64,000 nucleotides of DNA, taken from the NCBI GenBank assembly GCA_014905825.1, contig JACGCN010000033.1:124001-188000 (forward strand), in the 5' to 3' direction. The notes below the pieces were generated by a model. It was given only the letters and a program-made list of their open reading frames with translations. It did not search any database and had not been told where the DNA came from. Both the position numbers and the translations under genes were made by a program. Source of the stretch: Lyophyllum atratum (lineage: Eukaryota > Basidiomycota > Agaricomycetes > Agaricales > Lyophyllaceae). Below are positions 11,473 through 20,761 of the stretch, piece after piece. Each line of letters opens with the position of its first letter. The first letter of the stretch is position 1.

Positions 11473-13594
11473 CTAATTCGAACGACAGATTACACTACGA
11501 CGAGCTCCCCCCAACGACACCTGTGTAAACATAGACATTCCCTGCTCCCAACGGCCGGTATCTGCTTCAGCCTTAATGGCGTTCCCATCGCGCTTGGATA
11601 GCAGGGAGGCCACCGTCTGAAAGCCATAAGAGACCCATCGGAATAGACCACCCGCCGCGTATTGCGTGAATGATAGCCGAGTCTCGCCCTGGCCAACAGG
11701 AGTATTTCCATGCTCCACAGCGCCGGATGGGATAAGAGCCGTAGATCCGGGAGGGAATTCGATGACGAGCTTGAGCGAATAGAGGATGAGGTGTCCGCCG
11801 AGCTTCGGGTCGTATCGTCCGAGGGCAGTAAGTGCACATATCCCACACGATAGATTTCCGGCATCAACATGGCGGAAGGTGTAAGTCCGAGGCCCGCAAT
11901 TGAACGTGCATGCGGGGAAAATACTGTTACTGAAATTATGCTCGAGATTTTCGTGGTGTTTGAACAGGGCGGATAATGTTTGCGCGTAGTAGCGGTAGAG
12001 CTTCGGCGCAAACGAAGCGAAGGTGCCTAATTAAACATTTAAGCGTGTGGGAAGACAACAGGTAGAATACACTTACTGGACTGGAAGCCGGCCAGGCGGC
12101 GAATGTTCCTGTCGGAGAGTAGACGCCTAACGAGACGACCACATGGCCCTGAGTGATGGAGGTTACCAGGTTTCTAAAGATAGACATTCAGTTGAGGCAA
12201 ATGATGAAGGGAGCAACACGCACCGGCTGCCCTCCCCCGTATGAGACTCCTGTCGCGAACGCAGCGAAATTACCGCGACGATGGTGGAGATCAGCTTCGT
12301 CGATGGTGTCAGAGGAGATCGCCTCCTCGCGAACTTTTTCCATCGACGAGGTGGCACCAGCGACAACTTTGTCCCAATCGGGGTCTAAGGGACGACCAGG
12401 AAATCCTGCGAACGCGCGGCCTTGGTTATCAATGATAGAGAACGGGGTACTGGAGACAGGATAAAACAATGTTAATTGAGAAGTACACTAAGTATATGAA
12501 TGTAACTACCAGCCATCCCATTCGATCAGCCCAAAACCCTGTGCAAGAAGTTCCTCCAGCGTGTATGTGCCCTTCGTCGTCGGTATGATGCGTTTCCCGA
12601 TCCATGAGCCGCCCTTGGTTCTTGGGAGCTTCGCGGCATCGATACCGGCGGCGAGTGGTGAAGCGAAAAGTCGAGCCTGAGCGGCAGGGCGGGAGCGGAT
12701 GGGTCGAGTGTACGGTGTAGAGGTCTTGGCTGCCGCGATACGCTTCTCCGCCCGCTGTTTCTTCTTATGATCCGAGAAGCGTCGAGCTTCTATGTTCCGG
12801 GCATTGGCCGAGGCTGTGGCTGATCGGGTGGTGGGATGTGTGGATGGAGGGGGTGGAAGAGTTGGAGGGCCAGCATCGAGTTGATCGTGGGAGGTTGTGG
12901 GGCCGTCGGTGAGCAAAGCGCCTTCGGAGTCATCCGGATTGCATTGGCCAGCCGTCGTTTCCCGATTGAGAGCGGTGTGCATTAACGCATCGAAGTTGTC
13001 GGTGACGACAACAGGAGGGCCTTCGTGCAAATAGACGGGTGGGACCATGTTGATATTATATGGGGCGAATCCATAGGGAGAGTAGGATGCGCCGCTGCGT
13101 GTCTTGGGGGTTCAAGGTAGCGCATGAGATGGTGTAGGACGGAACATCAAGAAAAATTGACTCACTTGACCAGGGAACACAGGCATGAACGGCTCCGCTG
13201 GAAGCAAGCTGGAAGTTATTGAAGTATCTGCAAGAATGATCAGATCAGAAAATATAGGGACAGAAACGGTGAGCAATAGCGTGAGGGGAGTTGGCCAAGT
13301 ACCCGCCATAGGGCCTGTGGTAGACCCAGCGCACGGAAACCGATGCAAGTACAAAAGTAGAGGCTCTGCCGCCATAGGGCCTTTGGCAAGACCCAGCGCA
13401 CGGCTAAAGAAGCAAGAGTCTCGAAGCTCTGCCGCCATAGGGCCTTTGGCTAGACCCAGCGCACGGATAGAGAACGAAACGAAGAAACTCACTGTTACAA
13501 CCTTAGGTTGTGCTGTGCAAAGATAGCCAACCAACGGCGGATGTGGTCTGTCTTTTAAGCAGGAACATCGGATGTTCACGAAGGAGGCATGCAT
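11473..13594 (-). CDS. TET/JBP-family 2-oxoglutarate/Fe(II) dioxygenase
   Basis: Oxidises 5-methylcytosine (or thymine, in JBP) in DNA; fungal TET homologues such as CcTET of Coprinopsis make 5hmC, 5fC and 5caC. The model has five exons (13166-13594, 12510-13102, 12224-12449, 12077-12173, 11473-12026). All phases match and it gives 632 residues. The N-terminal 300 are Pro/Ser/Thr-rich with a basic stretch. The catalytic part follows: GLIEWDG, FSIIDNQGRAFAGFPGRP, HHRRGNFAAFATGVSYGGGQ, RRLAGFQSS, then FRHVDAGNLSCG with the HxD iron ligands (about residues 501-503), GGHLILYSLKLVIEFPPGS, EHGNTPVGQGETR with the distal His (about 554) and the 2-oxoglutarate Arg (about 565), ending in the conserved TQYAAGGLFRW. 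The start is uncertain: in-frame Met codons also occur inside the N-terminal repeats. It is convergent with the gene at 10894. Confidence 0.9.
13304..13470 (-). repeat. In-frame 63-66 bp tandem repeat in the TET 5' exon
   Basis: Three copies of CGCCATAGGGCC(T/G)(T/G)TGG and flanks begin at 13304, 13370 and 13433 (spacing 66 and 63). On the minus strand each codes a variant of ALGLAKGPMAAE and supplies an in-frame ATG. Both periods are multiples of three, so the TET frame is preserved. Confidence 0.7.
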
Positions 13595-13601
13595 GGAGTT
13601 G

Positions 13602-13740
13602 GGAGGCGTTCCTGGAGTTGTGAGCGGTGTTCATGGGGAGCGGGGAGGCGTTCCTGGAGTTGTGAGCGGTGTTCGTGGGGAGTGTGGACGACTACACGAG
13701 GGCGGTTGTTGACGGCGTTCATGGGGAGCGTGGACGGCCA
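13602..13740. repeat. 42-bp minisatellite upstream of the TET gene
   Basis: GGAGGCGTTCCTGGAGTTGT starts at 13602 and again at 13644 (period 42). A third, decayed part follows to about 13740 with GGCGTTCATGGGGAGCG. Nothing coding is evident. Nearby 13844-13880 repeats TTGATCGAAAC, and 13976-14030 repeats CTCTGGGTACAGCCTTT. Confidence 0.65.
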
Positions 13741-14410
13741 AGAACCTTAGCATGGAGGAGGGGGCATGGTGGGAACGAAAGTACACAAGGAATGCGGGCG
13801 TGTCAGCCGGTCCGCTTGTGATCTTATCTTATCCGCAGGTGATTCTATCGAAACTTGATCGAAACTTGATCGAAACTTATCACGAACTTGACCTCGTATA
13901 TCAGAAACCGTCATGCTCAGGCCTAGCCCATTCTGCCGCTGTCACCGGTGGGACCCTCACTCGCATTGTATTCTCCTCTGGGTACAGCCTTTGTTGTTCA
14001 TTATCTCCTCTGGGTACAGCCTTTATTGTCTGTTATCAGCGACACTGCCCCCAAGCATTTTCTGACATCAGTATGTACCTGTGTTCATTTTGGCAGTCCA
14101 TGCTTGGTCCATTCTGACGGCGACATCTGGCAGGTGTGAGACAATGTATGAGTTCGTTTCCCTCAGTCTCCGGCGGCTCTTGTATTGTGGGCATTGTCGT
14201 CATTTCGCACCTTAGCCTGAGGTCGCGTTCTATCCTCTTCATGTCCTGAAAGTATGTCGTGCACTCCTGCTATTACTGCTAACTATGCAAGGTATGCGTT
14301 TCGAAGTTCGTGTCCAAAATTTTCAGACTAACATCGACGTTTGACTTCAGCGCCAATCTTTTCGTTCAATCTCCTTATGCTTGAAGTGGCCGAAGAGCCT
14401 ACCATGCAAG

Positions 14411-15053
14411 GTATGTGTTTCGAACCTTTTGTATCAATTGCTCAGACTGACGTTCGACTTCGGTCATTGGACTTCAGGTTTCGTTTGATCTCCTTACGCT
14501 TGAAGTGCGCGACCCGGGACCCGGTATGCGTTTCGAACCTTTTGTATCAATTGCTCAGACTGACGTTCGACTTCGGTCATTGGACTTCAGGTTTCATTTG
14601 ATCTCCTTACGCTTGAAGTGCGCGACCCGGGACCCGGTATGCGTTTCGAACCTTTTGTATCAATTGCTCAGACTGACGTTCGACTTCGGTCATTGGACTC
14701 CAGGTTTCATTTGATCTCCTTACACTCGAAGTGCGCGACCCGGTATGCGTTTCGAACTTTTTGTATCAATTGCTCAGACTGACGTTCGACTTCGGTCATT
14801 GGACTCCAGGTTTCATTTGATCTCCTTACACTCGAAGTGCGCGACCCTACCGTGCAAAGTACGTCTTTCGAACGTTTTGTATCAATTGCTCCGACTGACG
14901 TTCGAGTAATGTTGGACTTCAGGTTTCGTTTGATCACCTTACACTCGAAGTGCCCGAAGACCCTACCATGCAAGGTATGTGTTTCGAACGTTTTGTATCA
15001 ATCGTTCAGACTGACGTTCGACTTCAGTCCTTCGATCCTTTCGTCCAATTGGT
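14411..15053 (+). repeat. Tandem array of intron-plus-mini-exon units (period 106-116 bp)
   Basis: Six units begin at GTATG(T/C)G-like donors at about 14411, 14524, 14637, 14743, 14859 and 14975. Each consists of a roughly 67-base segment that looks like a fungal intron (donor GTATGCG, ACTGAC branch-point-like site, TTCAG end), then a roughly 46-base segment starting GTTTC(A/G)TTTGATC. The last unit runs into unique sequence at about 15030. An older unit starts near 14290. Possible 5' spliced leader region of the small genes downstream, but no protein frame runs cleanly through all units. Confidence 0.75.
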
Positions 15054-15508
15054 TTCGCATTCAAGAAGCCCTCTTCCTCGCACCGTCCTTGTACCAACGA
15101 ACCAACGAACGTCTACATTCCATTGTTTTTGTCCTCAAGAAACCCTCTTCGTCGCATCATCGTCATTCCAACACGAACATATTTAGGGTTACTCACCAGT
15201 CATACCGTAGTCCAGGTACGTATCTGCTTTTCTTCTTTCAAACGTTCCCAGTTCTCCTAGCGTTACCCTCGAGTCCTATCACCATCTCTCGCCATCCCCA
15301 AGACGGTCACACGCGCCACGCTTTGCTCGATTCAAGTATCAACATAAGTCACCCGAAGGTATGTCTGAAACGATTTCTTCAGAGATTTGTATACCCATCT
15401 ACTTCTACAACCAGATCGTGTGGTGGACATCTAAGCCTCCCTCGGTTCTCCCCCTCTGCACCTTCCTCCCTCTTGAGTACGTAACGTCCAGCCCAAACTT
15501 TCATCCAT

Positions 15509-16010
15509 GCAGTCCAAGTATGCCAGCGCTAAACAGTACGCACAGATCCGGCAACGGCAACCGTTAAAATCGTTGCATGTCGTCAAGAAGCGATCGGGGT
15601 CCAGTGCACGGGTCATGTCTAGATACGGCAGACTATCCAGAGTCCGGAACGCGGCGGCTATTCGAGTGCGTGTGGTACGAGACACTCTCCCTCCTGGCGC
15701 CCGGGTGCAGATCGTTTTCCTGCAAAAAGTGCAGCATGTCGGAATGGGCAAACCTTTGATGACAGGTAAGTATGCATAATGCTGCGTGAATCATGGTACG
15801 TATTACCTATGGCCTGGCTTACAGATACTTCCTCGGAGGTGCTTTGAGCGTTATCCTGGCTACGGACTTGAAGGGTGCTAGTAGGAATCTGAGAGACGTA
15901 AGTAACATCATTATCGCACGTTGTTGACCTCTGACCTCATTTTCAAGTCTAGTTACAGTTCCATCTGCACAGCCTGTCTGATGCGTCGTCATAGGGGGAA
16001 GAGGTCTCTT
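15509..16010 (+). CDS. Possible small spliced accessory gene (unrecognised)
   Basis: An ATG at about 15509 opens MQSKYASAKQYAQIRQRQ, a basic frame running to a good GTAAGT donor near 15767. Downstream, exon-like segments lie between CTTACAG (15825) and GACGTAAGT, and after TCTAG (15950), where a frame reads SSICTACLMRRHRGKRSLGY with a CxxC and a basic tail. I could not join all parts in one phase. An alternative frame of the first exon reads CRSFSCKKCS. It is plausibly a transposon accessory gene or its remnant. Confidence 0.3.
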
Positions 16011-16140
16011 GGATATTGACTGTGAATGGCATGGCGTATAAATATTGCCGGATATAAGATCGGATCTGTGATCGCCATTGGCCAGTAAGCAATTTCTCTA
16101 TAAATTGGCCCCGGTTTATGACTTGCATCTGTTTTTCTTA

Positions 16141-16674
16141 ATGGCAGAGAGCAAATATCCAGCACATACACTAGCTGCTCGCCGACAGGCATCAGCGAAT
16201 TATTATCTTCGGTACGCCCATGGCTGGTTTCCCTGCTCCTCAAATTCTGACATTAATCGTTAGAAACCGTGAAGCCTGCTTGGAGAGGGCTCGAAAAGCG
16301 TCTCGGCTACGTCGTGAAGAGGCCAAGTGCGTTCCTCAAAGTGACTACGGCATAATATACTGATATTTCCTATTTCCTATAGGAAAACAAAGCTCGAGGC
16401 GGTGTCGTCAGGTGGCGCCCACATTCCCCCGAAGCAGAGACGCGCCTTTGAGCCGATGGTTGATAAGAGATACGGACGCGAGTGGCGGGAGGCAGCAACC
16501 GCAATGATGTACGAGCGTATCGATGCTCTTCGGGCAGCGCAACTGCTTGGGTTGGTGATTCTTTTTCTCTTGGACTCCGCGATGCTGAATATACATACGC
16601 TCAGGCAACATGACTTGGCTGCCGATATTGAGGATGAGATGAACGTCGAGTACCATTTGCTACATGACGAGTAG
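16141..16674 (+). CDS. Small Arg-rich transposon accessory protein
   Basis: Three exons with matching phases: ATG at 16141 (MAESKYPAHTLAARRQASAN), a second exon from about 16262 reading NREACLERARKASRLRRE, a third from about 16381 to the stop at 16672-16674. About 140 residues. The basic region YYLRNREA..ERARKASRLRREEAK resembles a bZIP-like basic helix or a simple nucleic-acid-binding helix. The C-terminal half is helical and acidic, with VILFLLD in the middle, ending YHLLHDE. Arg-rich small proteins of this look occur in fungal KDZ elements, but I cannot name a domain. It lies in the same orientation as the 798-residue gene behind it. Confidence 0.55.
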
Positions 16675-16764
16675 GTCGTGTTTGTGTGTCTAGAATTAAC
16701 TACATTTTGGAGTGTGAGCATGTGGACTCGACATTTGATTTATTAAGCTTAAAATTTTATCTAG

Positions 16765-17048
16765 AATTTCAGCAACGAGCGAGTTCTAGCGATTGCGAAT
16801 TTCAGCGATGGCGACAACTGATCGATCATGTATGTACGATGCATCTGGTATATTCAAGAGGCTGAATGATATATTACAGGCCTACAATCGGATTTCAGCG
16901 ATGAGCGAGTTCTAGCGATTGCGAATTTCAGCGATGGCGATAACTGATCGATCATGTATGTACGATGCATCTGGTATATTCAAGAAGCTGAATGATATAT
17001 TACAGGCCTACAATCGGTGGAATGATATATTAGACGACTACAATCAGT
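16765..17048 (+). repeat. 127-bp direct repeat upstream of the Arg-Gly protein gene
   Basis: ATTTCAGC(A/G)A(C/T)GAGCGAG starts at 16765 and at 16892. The two copies are nearly identical over 127 bases, each ending in GGCCTACAATCGG, with a partial third tail (GAATGATATATTAGACGACTA) to about 17048. It sits directly before the start at 17084, so it may be a duplicated promoter segment. Confidence 0.8.
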
Positions 17049-17083
17049 GAACAGGGTACCTAAACCTTTCCGACTCCTTCGAA

Positions 17084-19701
17084 ATGCCACCTGTGTCTTG
17101 GGTATCCACGGAGCAGCGCCCGTTCCTAGAAGAAAATCTCAGCGTCTATATAGAGATTCTCACCGAAAAACAGTCAACAAAATCGGATAGGAAAATCAAG
17201 AAGTTCTTTGAAGATACTGCTACCCAGTGGTTCCAGAGATGGCCCGAGTTCGATGTGTGTATCGCGACGAACAAACTCCCATCAGGCATCGTTCGACGTG
17301 AGGAGGGATGGACTGTGAAGCATGAGGAGATATTCAAGGAGGCTGTTGAAGAGCGTCGTAATGTAAGTCGCTATTTGAAGAATGGGATGAATTTTCAGTA
17401 ACAAGCCTCTATCCACAGAAATTGAAAAATTGGTTCAGGAATACAAGTAGGAAGGTCACCGGTGCGGATGGCAACGCGAAGCGAAAGAGTGCGGGGCAGA
17501 TGCTTTCCTTGCTGAAACCCCTCCGGACACGCCTGCATAAACCCGAGGAGATGTACCAGCTCAAGTACAAGGACAAGATCGATGGGCTTGTCAAGGCAGG
17601 CCTGGAGGATGCCAGTGGAACAGGTGAAGGGGAAGGGGAGGAGGGCGGTGATGGAGCTGGTGACAGCGAGCATGACGACGAGGGAGATGGTGAGAGCAGA
17701 TCAGAGGAAAAGGGAAAGAAAATTCTGACCAGGGAGGCGTTTAAACTGAGACGTCGATTGGCGAAGGAAGCATGGAACGGAGAGACTGATGAGGTCAAGG
17801 AGGAGATCAAAAAGGCGCTGGAAGAGGAGAAGGAAGAGAGGGTCGGGATGCTGGAAGGTACGAAGGAGGGGCTTGAACGCACTCCGGAGCAGCGGCAGTA
17901 GTAAGTGAATTTCATGATGTCTGACTTGCTGCATGGTTGACTTTGCTGTACCAGTGCGATTACACACCAACTAAGCCTTCTAGAAGCGGTCTGCGAGGAG
18001 GTCAATAGACTCACGGGATGGTCGACACTGGTGGTCACAGGTGGTCCAACTCCAGCATCAAAGGACCGGATCACTGTGCAGACGTGCGTATCATGGGTTT
18101 TACCTTGATCCGATGATACTAACATCTCGATCAAGCGTCAGCTACGGGCAAAACCAAGATGGCGAGAGCTACGTCACGGCACATTCGAAAGATAAGGATG
18201 TTTTGGACGAGTCCTTTGTCGGATGGTTGAAAGAAGTTTATCGTGAGCCTTTATTCTGTGGACTGCCCAGTGAAGTGATGGACTGACGTCATGGGCATCA
18301 GCGAAACATGGTGTTCAGGGACGCCGAGCTTTGGCCGGCTCATCCACTGCCGATCCGTCGATCCTGGCCTCGCTAATCTCGTTCAAGGATAACCCCAGCG
18401 AATCTCCTGATAACAACCAATCATCCGTGCATGCCTCCTCACCCGTGACCCAGGTCGTCACCCAGCCCATCGCCACTGAGATCCAGCTATCGGAGCCTGA
18501 GGGGGACGACCTCACTGATCGCGGTGGTGATGCTATTGACGTCGATATAGCTGAGCATCAGGATCCCTCGCACCCCCCTACTGCAAGTGACCCAGCGCTG
18601 CGCCCAGATGGAACCCCTGCCAGCACAATCATAGCCAGCGGAGAACGCCAGATCGTCAACATTGGTCATGAACACGGGCCCACCCCCTCATCCCAGCCTG
18701 GGGATTCTGACGGGAACTCTGCAGCCGTTGGAGATCAATCACCCGGTACCCCTGGAGACCCACCTGCCCCGCCATTCGCTGCTGTGGATGGCTTCGTCTT
18801 CCAAGAAGGACTGTTTTCATCGACACCCACCTCGTACCAAACTATCGGACAGCAATTAAATGACCACCCTCCCCTGCCATACTTCGATTTCTCATCACTT
18901 TCGTCGCCTAACTTGGGGCTGCCACAAATGTCACTGCTTCCTGGCACACAGTTTTTCCCGTCTCACTTCACTCCATCACCCCCTAGGCCCCCTGGGATTC
19001 CGTTTTTGCCACCTTACCAGCCTATGACTCCATTCTCACAGTATTCCGTTCAAACTACCCCGGATCGACTGCCACCCCCACCACCGCTACATGCAGCGTT
19101 TCAACCTACTCCTTTTCCACGTGAAAATCCGTCGGAACGCGTTGGTGCCACCACGAATGGGCAGGGTGATATATCAGCTACTCGTTTGCAGGGTGAAGAA
19201 CCCGTTGGTACCCCAGCACTAGGCTTTCCTATGACCCGTCCGGCTCTGGCACAACCACGTGAATTAGGAGCGGATTCCGGTGGCAACGGTTCTGATGGGA
19301 AAGCTTCTGGTGGGAGCGGTAGAGGGCGGGGCCGGGGCCGGGGCAGAGGACGGGGCAGAGGACGGGGCAGGGGACGGGGCGGAACAAGTGGAGGCAGCAC
19401 GACTGTTGAGGGCGGAACAAGCGGAGGTGACACGACTGCTTTGGCAGTTCCCCCGGGATCAGACCAAATACAGCCCCCTAGTCCTGTGGATCGCGGAACA
19501 ACTCAAGCCGGTGATCAGACCCAGCCATCGATGGCTATCGATCCTCCACGGGCGAAGCGGGTGATCAAGCCTACAAAGGACCTTTACGGAGTCGAGAGAC
19601 CACTGCCGGGTACAGTGGCGGCTACGCGTGCTGCTGGTGCGGGACCGTCGTCGAAGCGAAAGGGGAGTGACCTGGCACGGGAAACGTCAAAGAAAAGGTG
19701 A
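17084..19701 (+). CDS. 798-residue transposon accessory protein with Arg-Gly tract
   Basis: Five exons (17084-17362, 17419-17900, 17955-18083, 18136-18242, 18302-19701) total 2,397 bases with every phase matching and no internal stop. The N-terminal 250 residues are charged and helical: STEQRPFLEENLSVYIE, then FFEDTATQWFQRWPEF, a basic patch, and an acidic Glu/Asp/Gly run. The middle has the hydrophobic segment GWSTLVVTGGPTP. The long last exon is Pro/Ser/Gln-rich and disordered, then a (GR)n run of about ten repeats at 19321-19380, a TSGG repeat, and a basic tail with KRVIKPTKDLYGVERPLPG. RG tracts commonly bind RNA or G-quadruplexes. I do not know the family name, but similar proteins with an N-terminal xQWFxRWPE block accompany basidiomycete transposons. 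It may be a DNA/RNA-binding helper of transposition. Confidence 0.72.
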
Positions 19702-19901
19702 TACCCTCGGCGTGGAGCACACCTTTTCATCACGCTGGGCCGATGTACCGTGTGGGGGGAAGGTAGTAGTACATCAGCGGCACATGTCTTAGCTAGAGTA
19801 TGTCTGTGTCAAAATGAAAGCCTTTGGTCCCTGCCTGTGTCCGATTTCACGATGCATTATAGAGGCTTGGAAAGGACTTCAAAGAATTTTGCCGCTTGCC
19901 C

Positions 19902-20229
19902 GTGATATATCACTTACTGCAGAGGACTTAGCAGACTTCGTCATTTACAGGTGATATATCACTAGATTGTACGCATGCGATGATATGAAGGACCAGGTGA
20001 TATATCACTGGCCGGATTGAATTGATTTGAAGGACAACTCACAAGGTGATATATCACTGAATGAATTTAGATCACAAGGACAAGGTGATATATCACTGAC
20101 GGAATTTAGATCACCAGTCGTGCAAGTGGGTAGGTGATATATCACTAGACTTCCACATGATATAAAGAACCAGGTGATATATCACTCGTTGGACTGGATT
20201 CAATGCAAGTGCGCATGGTGATATATCAC
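19902..20229. repeat. Subterminal array of eight GTGATATATCAC palindromes
   Basis: Perfect 12-bp palindromes start at 19902, 19951, 19997, 20046, 20085, 20134, 20174 and 20218, spaced 49, 46, 49, 39, 49, 40 and 44 bases. Most are preceded by AG and followed by T. The sequences between them are not closely related apart from a few ATGAATTTAGATCAC-like pieces. The same palindrome is in the left terminal repeat (6001) and the transposase promoter (10182). Likely binding sites for the transposase or another element protein. Confidence 0.85.
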
Positions 20230-20643
20230 TAGACTATCAGTCATAACGTAATGCTGCTCTATATACTCCTCTCAGGCCATTACTAGGTCAAAAGGTGGTG
20301 CTGATATCATACCAAGTCATGCAGCAGCTGTAAACATAGAATACGCCAATGTAGAGTCACTATAGGCGGTAGGGGTAAAAATAAAATGCAGCGATGTAAC
20401 GTTGCTATATTTAGAAGTCCCGGAAAGGTAAAAGGCGCCATGAAGGAACCGTCGCCTATCGTCGCCGACCCACGCGAACGGCGGGACCAAATTTCAAATG
20501 TCGGCTAAAGGCGCGATGCGGCAAGGGCGCGCACCCGAACCCACGGAAGACGATTTGTAAGCAGCAGCGCGTGGTGGGGAGGGACGGGATGTGCCGGGAA
20601 TAGTGAATGCCGAGGAATGCCGAGAGCGAAGGAGCAGGGAACC

Positions 20644-20761
20644 TGATAGGATGAGGGAGAGATTGATTGTAGGTAAGTGATATATCATATCGACTCATAC
20701 TGTAGGTGTTGATACATCACCAGTTCTAGTACAATCATAGACAATTGATATATCATACTGC
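20644..20761 (-). repeat. Right terminal inverted repeat of the KDZ element
   Basis: Reverse complement of the left end with about 12 differences in 118 bases. Its outermost palindrome copy is degenerate (TATGATATATCAA on the inward strand), and the inner copy ATGATATATCAC matches the left end. Confidence 0.88.

Larger units (their letters stand above)
5996..20761. mobile_element. KDZ DNA transposon carrying a TET/JBP dioxygenase (about 14.8 kb)
   Basis: Both ends carry the same 118-bp sequence in inverted orientation (5996-6113 and 20644-20761), about 90% identical by eye, starting GCAGT(G/A)TGATATATCA. Between them lie a KDZ-family transposase with CxC2 cysteine cluster, a TET/JBP oxygenase, and accessory genes, with no ordinary host gene among them. 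Linkage of TET/JBP genes to KDZ elements is established for basidiomycetes. The reading frames of the transposase and TET gene are intact after splicing, so the copy may be recent or active. No clean target-site duplication was visible: the eight bases flanking left (AGAAACTA) and right (CGGCCTAG) differ. The ends could therefore be a few bases off, or the duplication lost. Confidence 0.85.

Noticed and set aside
14837..15484. 215-codon plus frame over the tandem array
   Set aside because: It reads through segments with good intron signals and into repeat units. The frame is probably accidental, although the region may be transcribed.
17409..18134. 241-codon Ser/Pro-rich minus frame
   Set aside because: Antisense shadow of the acidic coding exon of the 798-residue protein.
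19902..20229. Regularly spaced repeats resembling a CRISPR array
   Set aside because: Repeat is a 12-bp palindrome, spacings vary from 39 to 49 bases, the host is a fungus, and the same motif forms the transposon tip.
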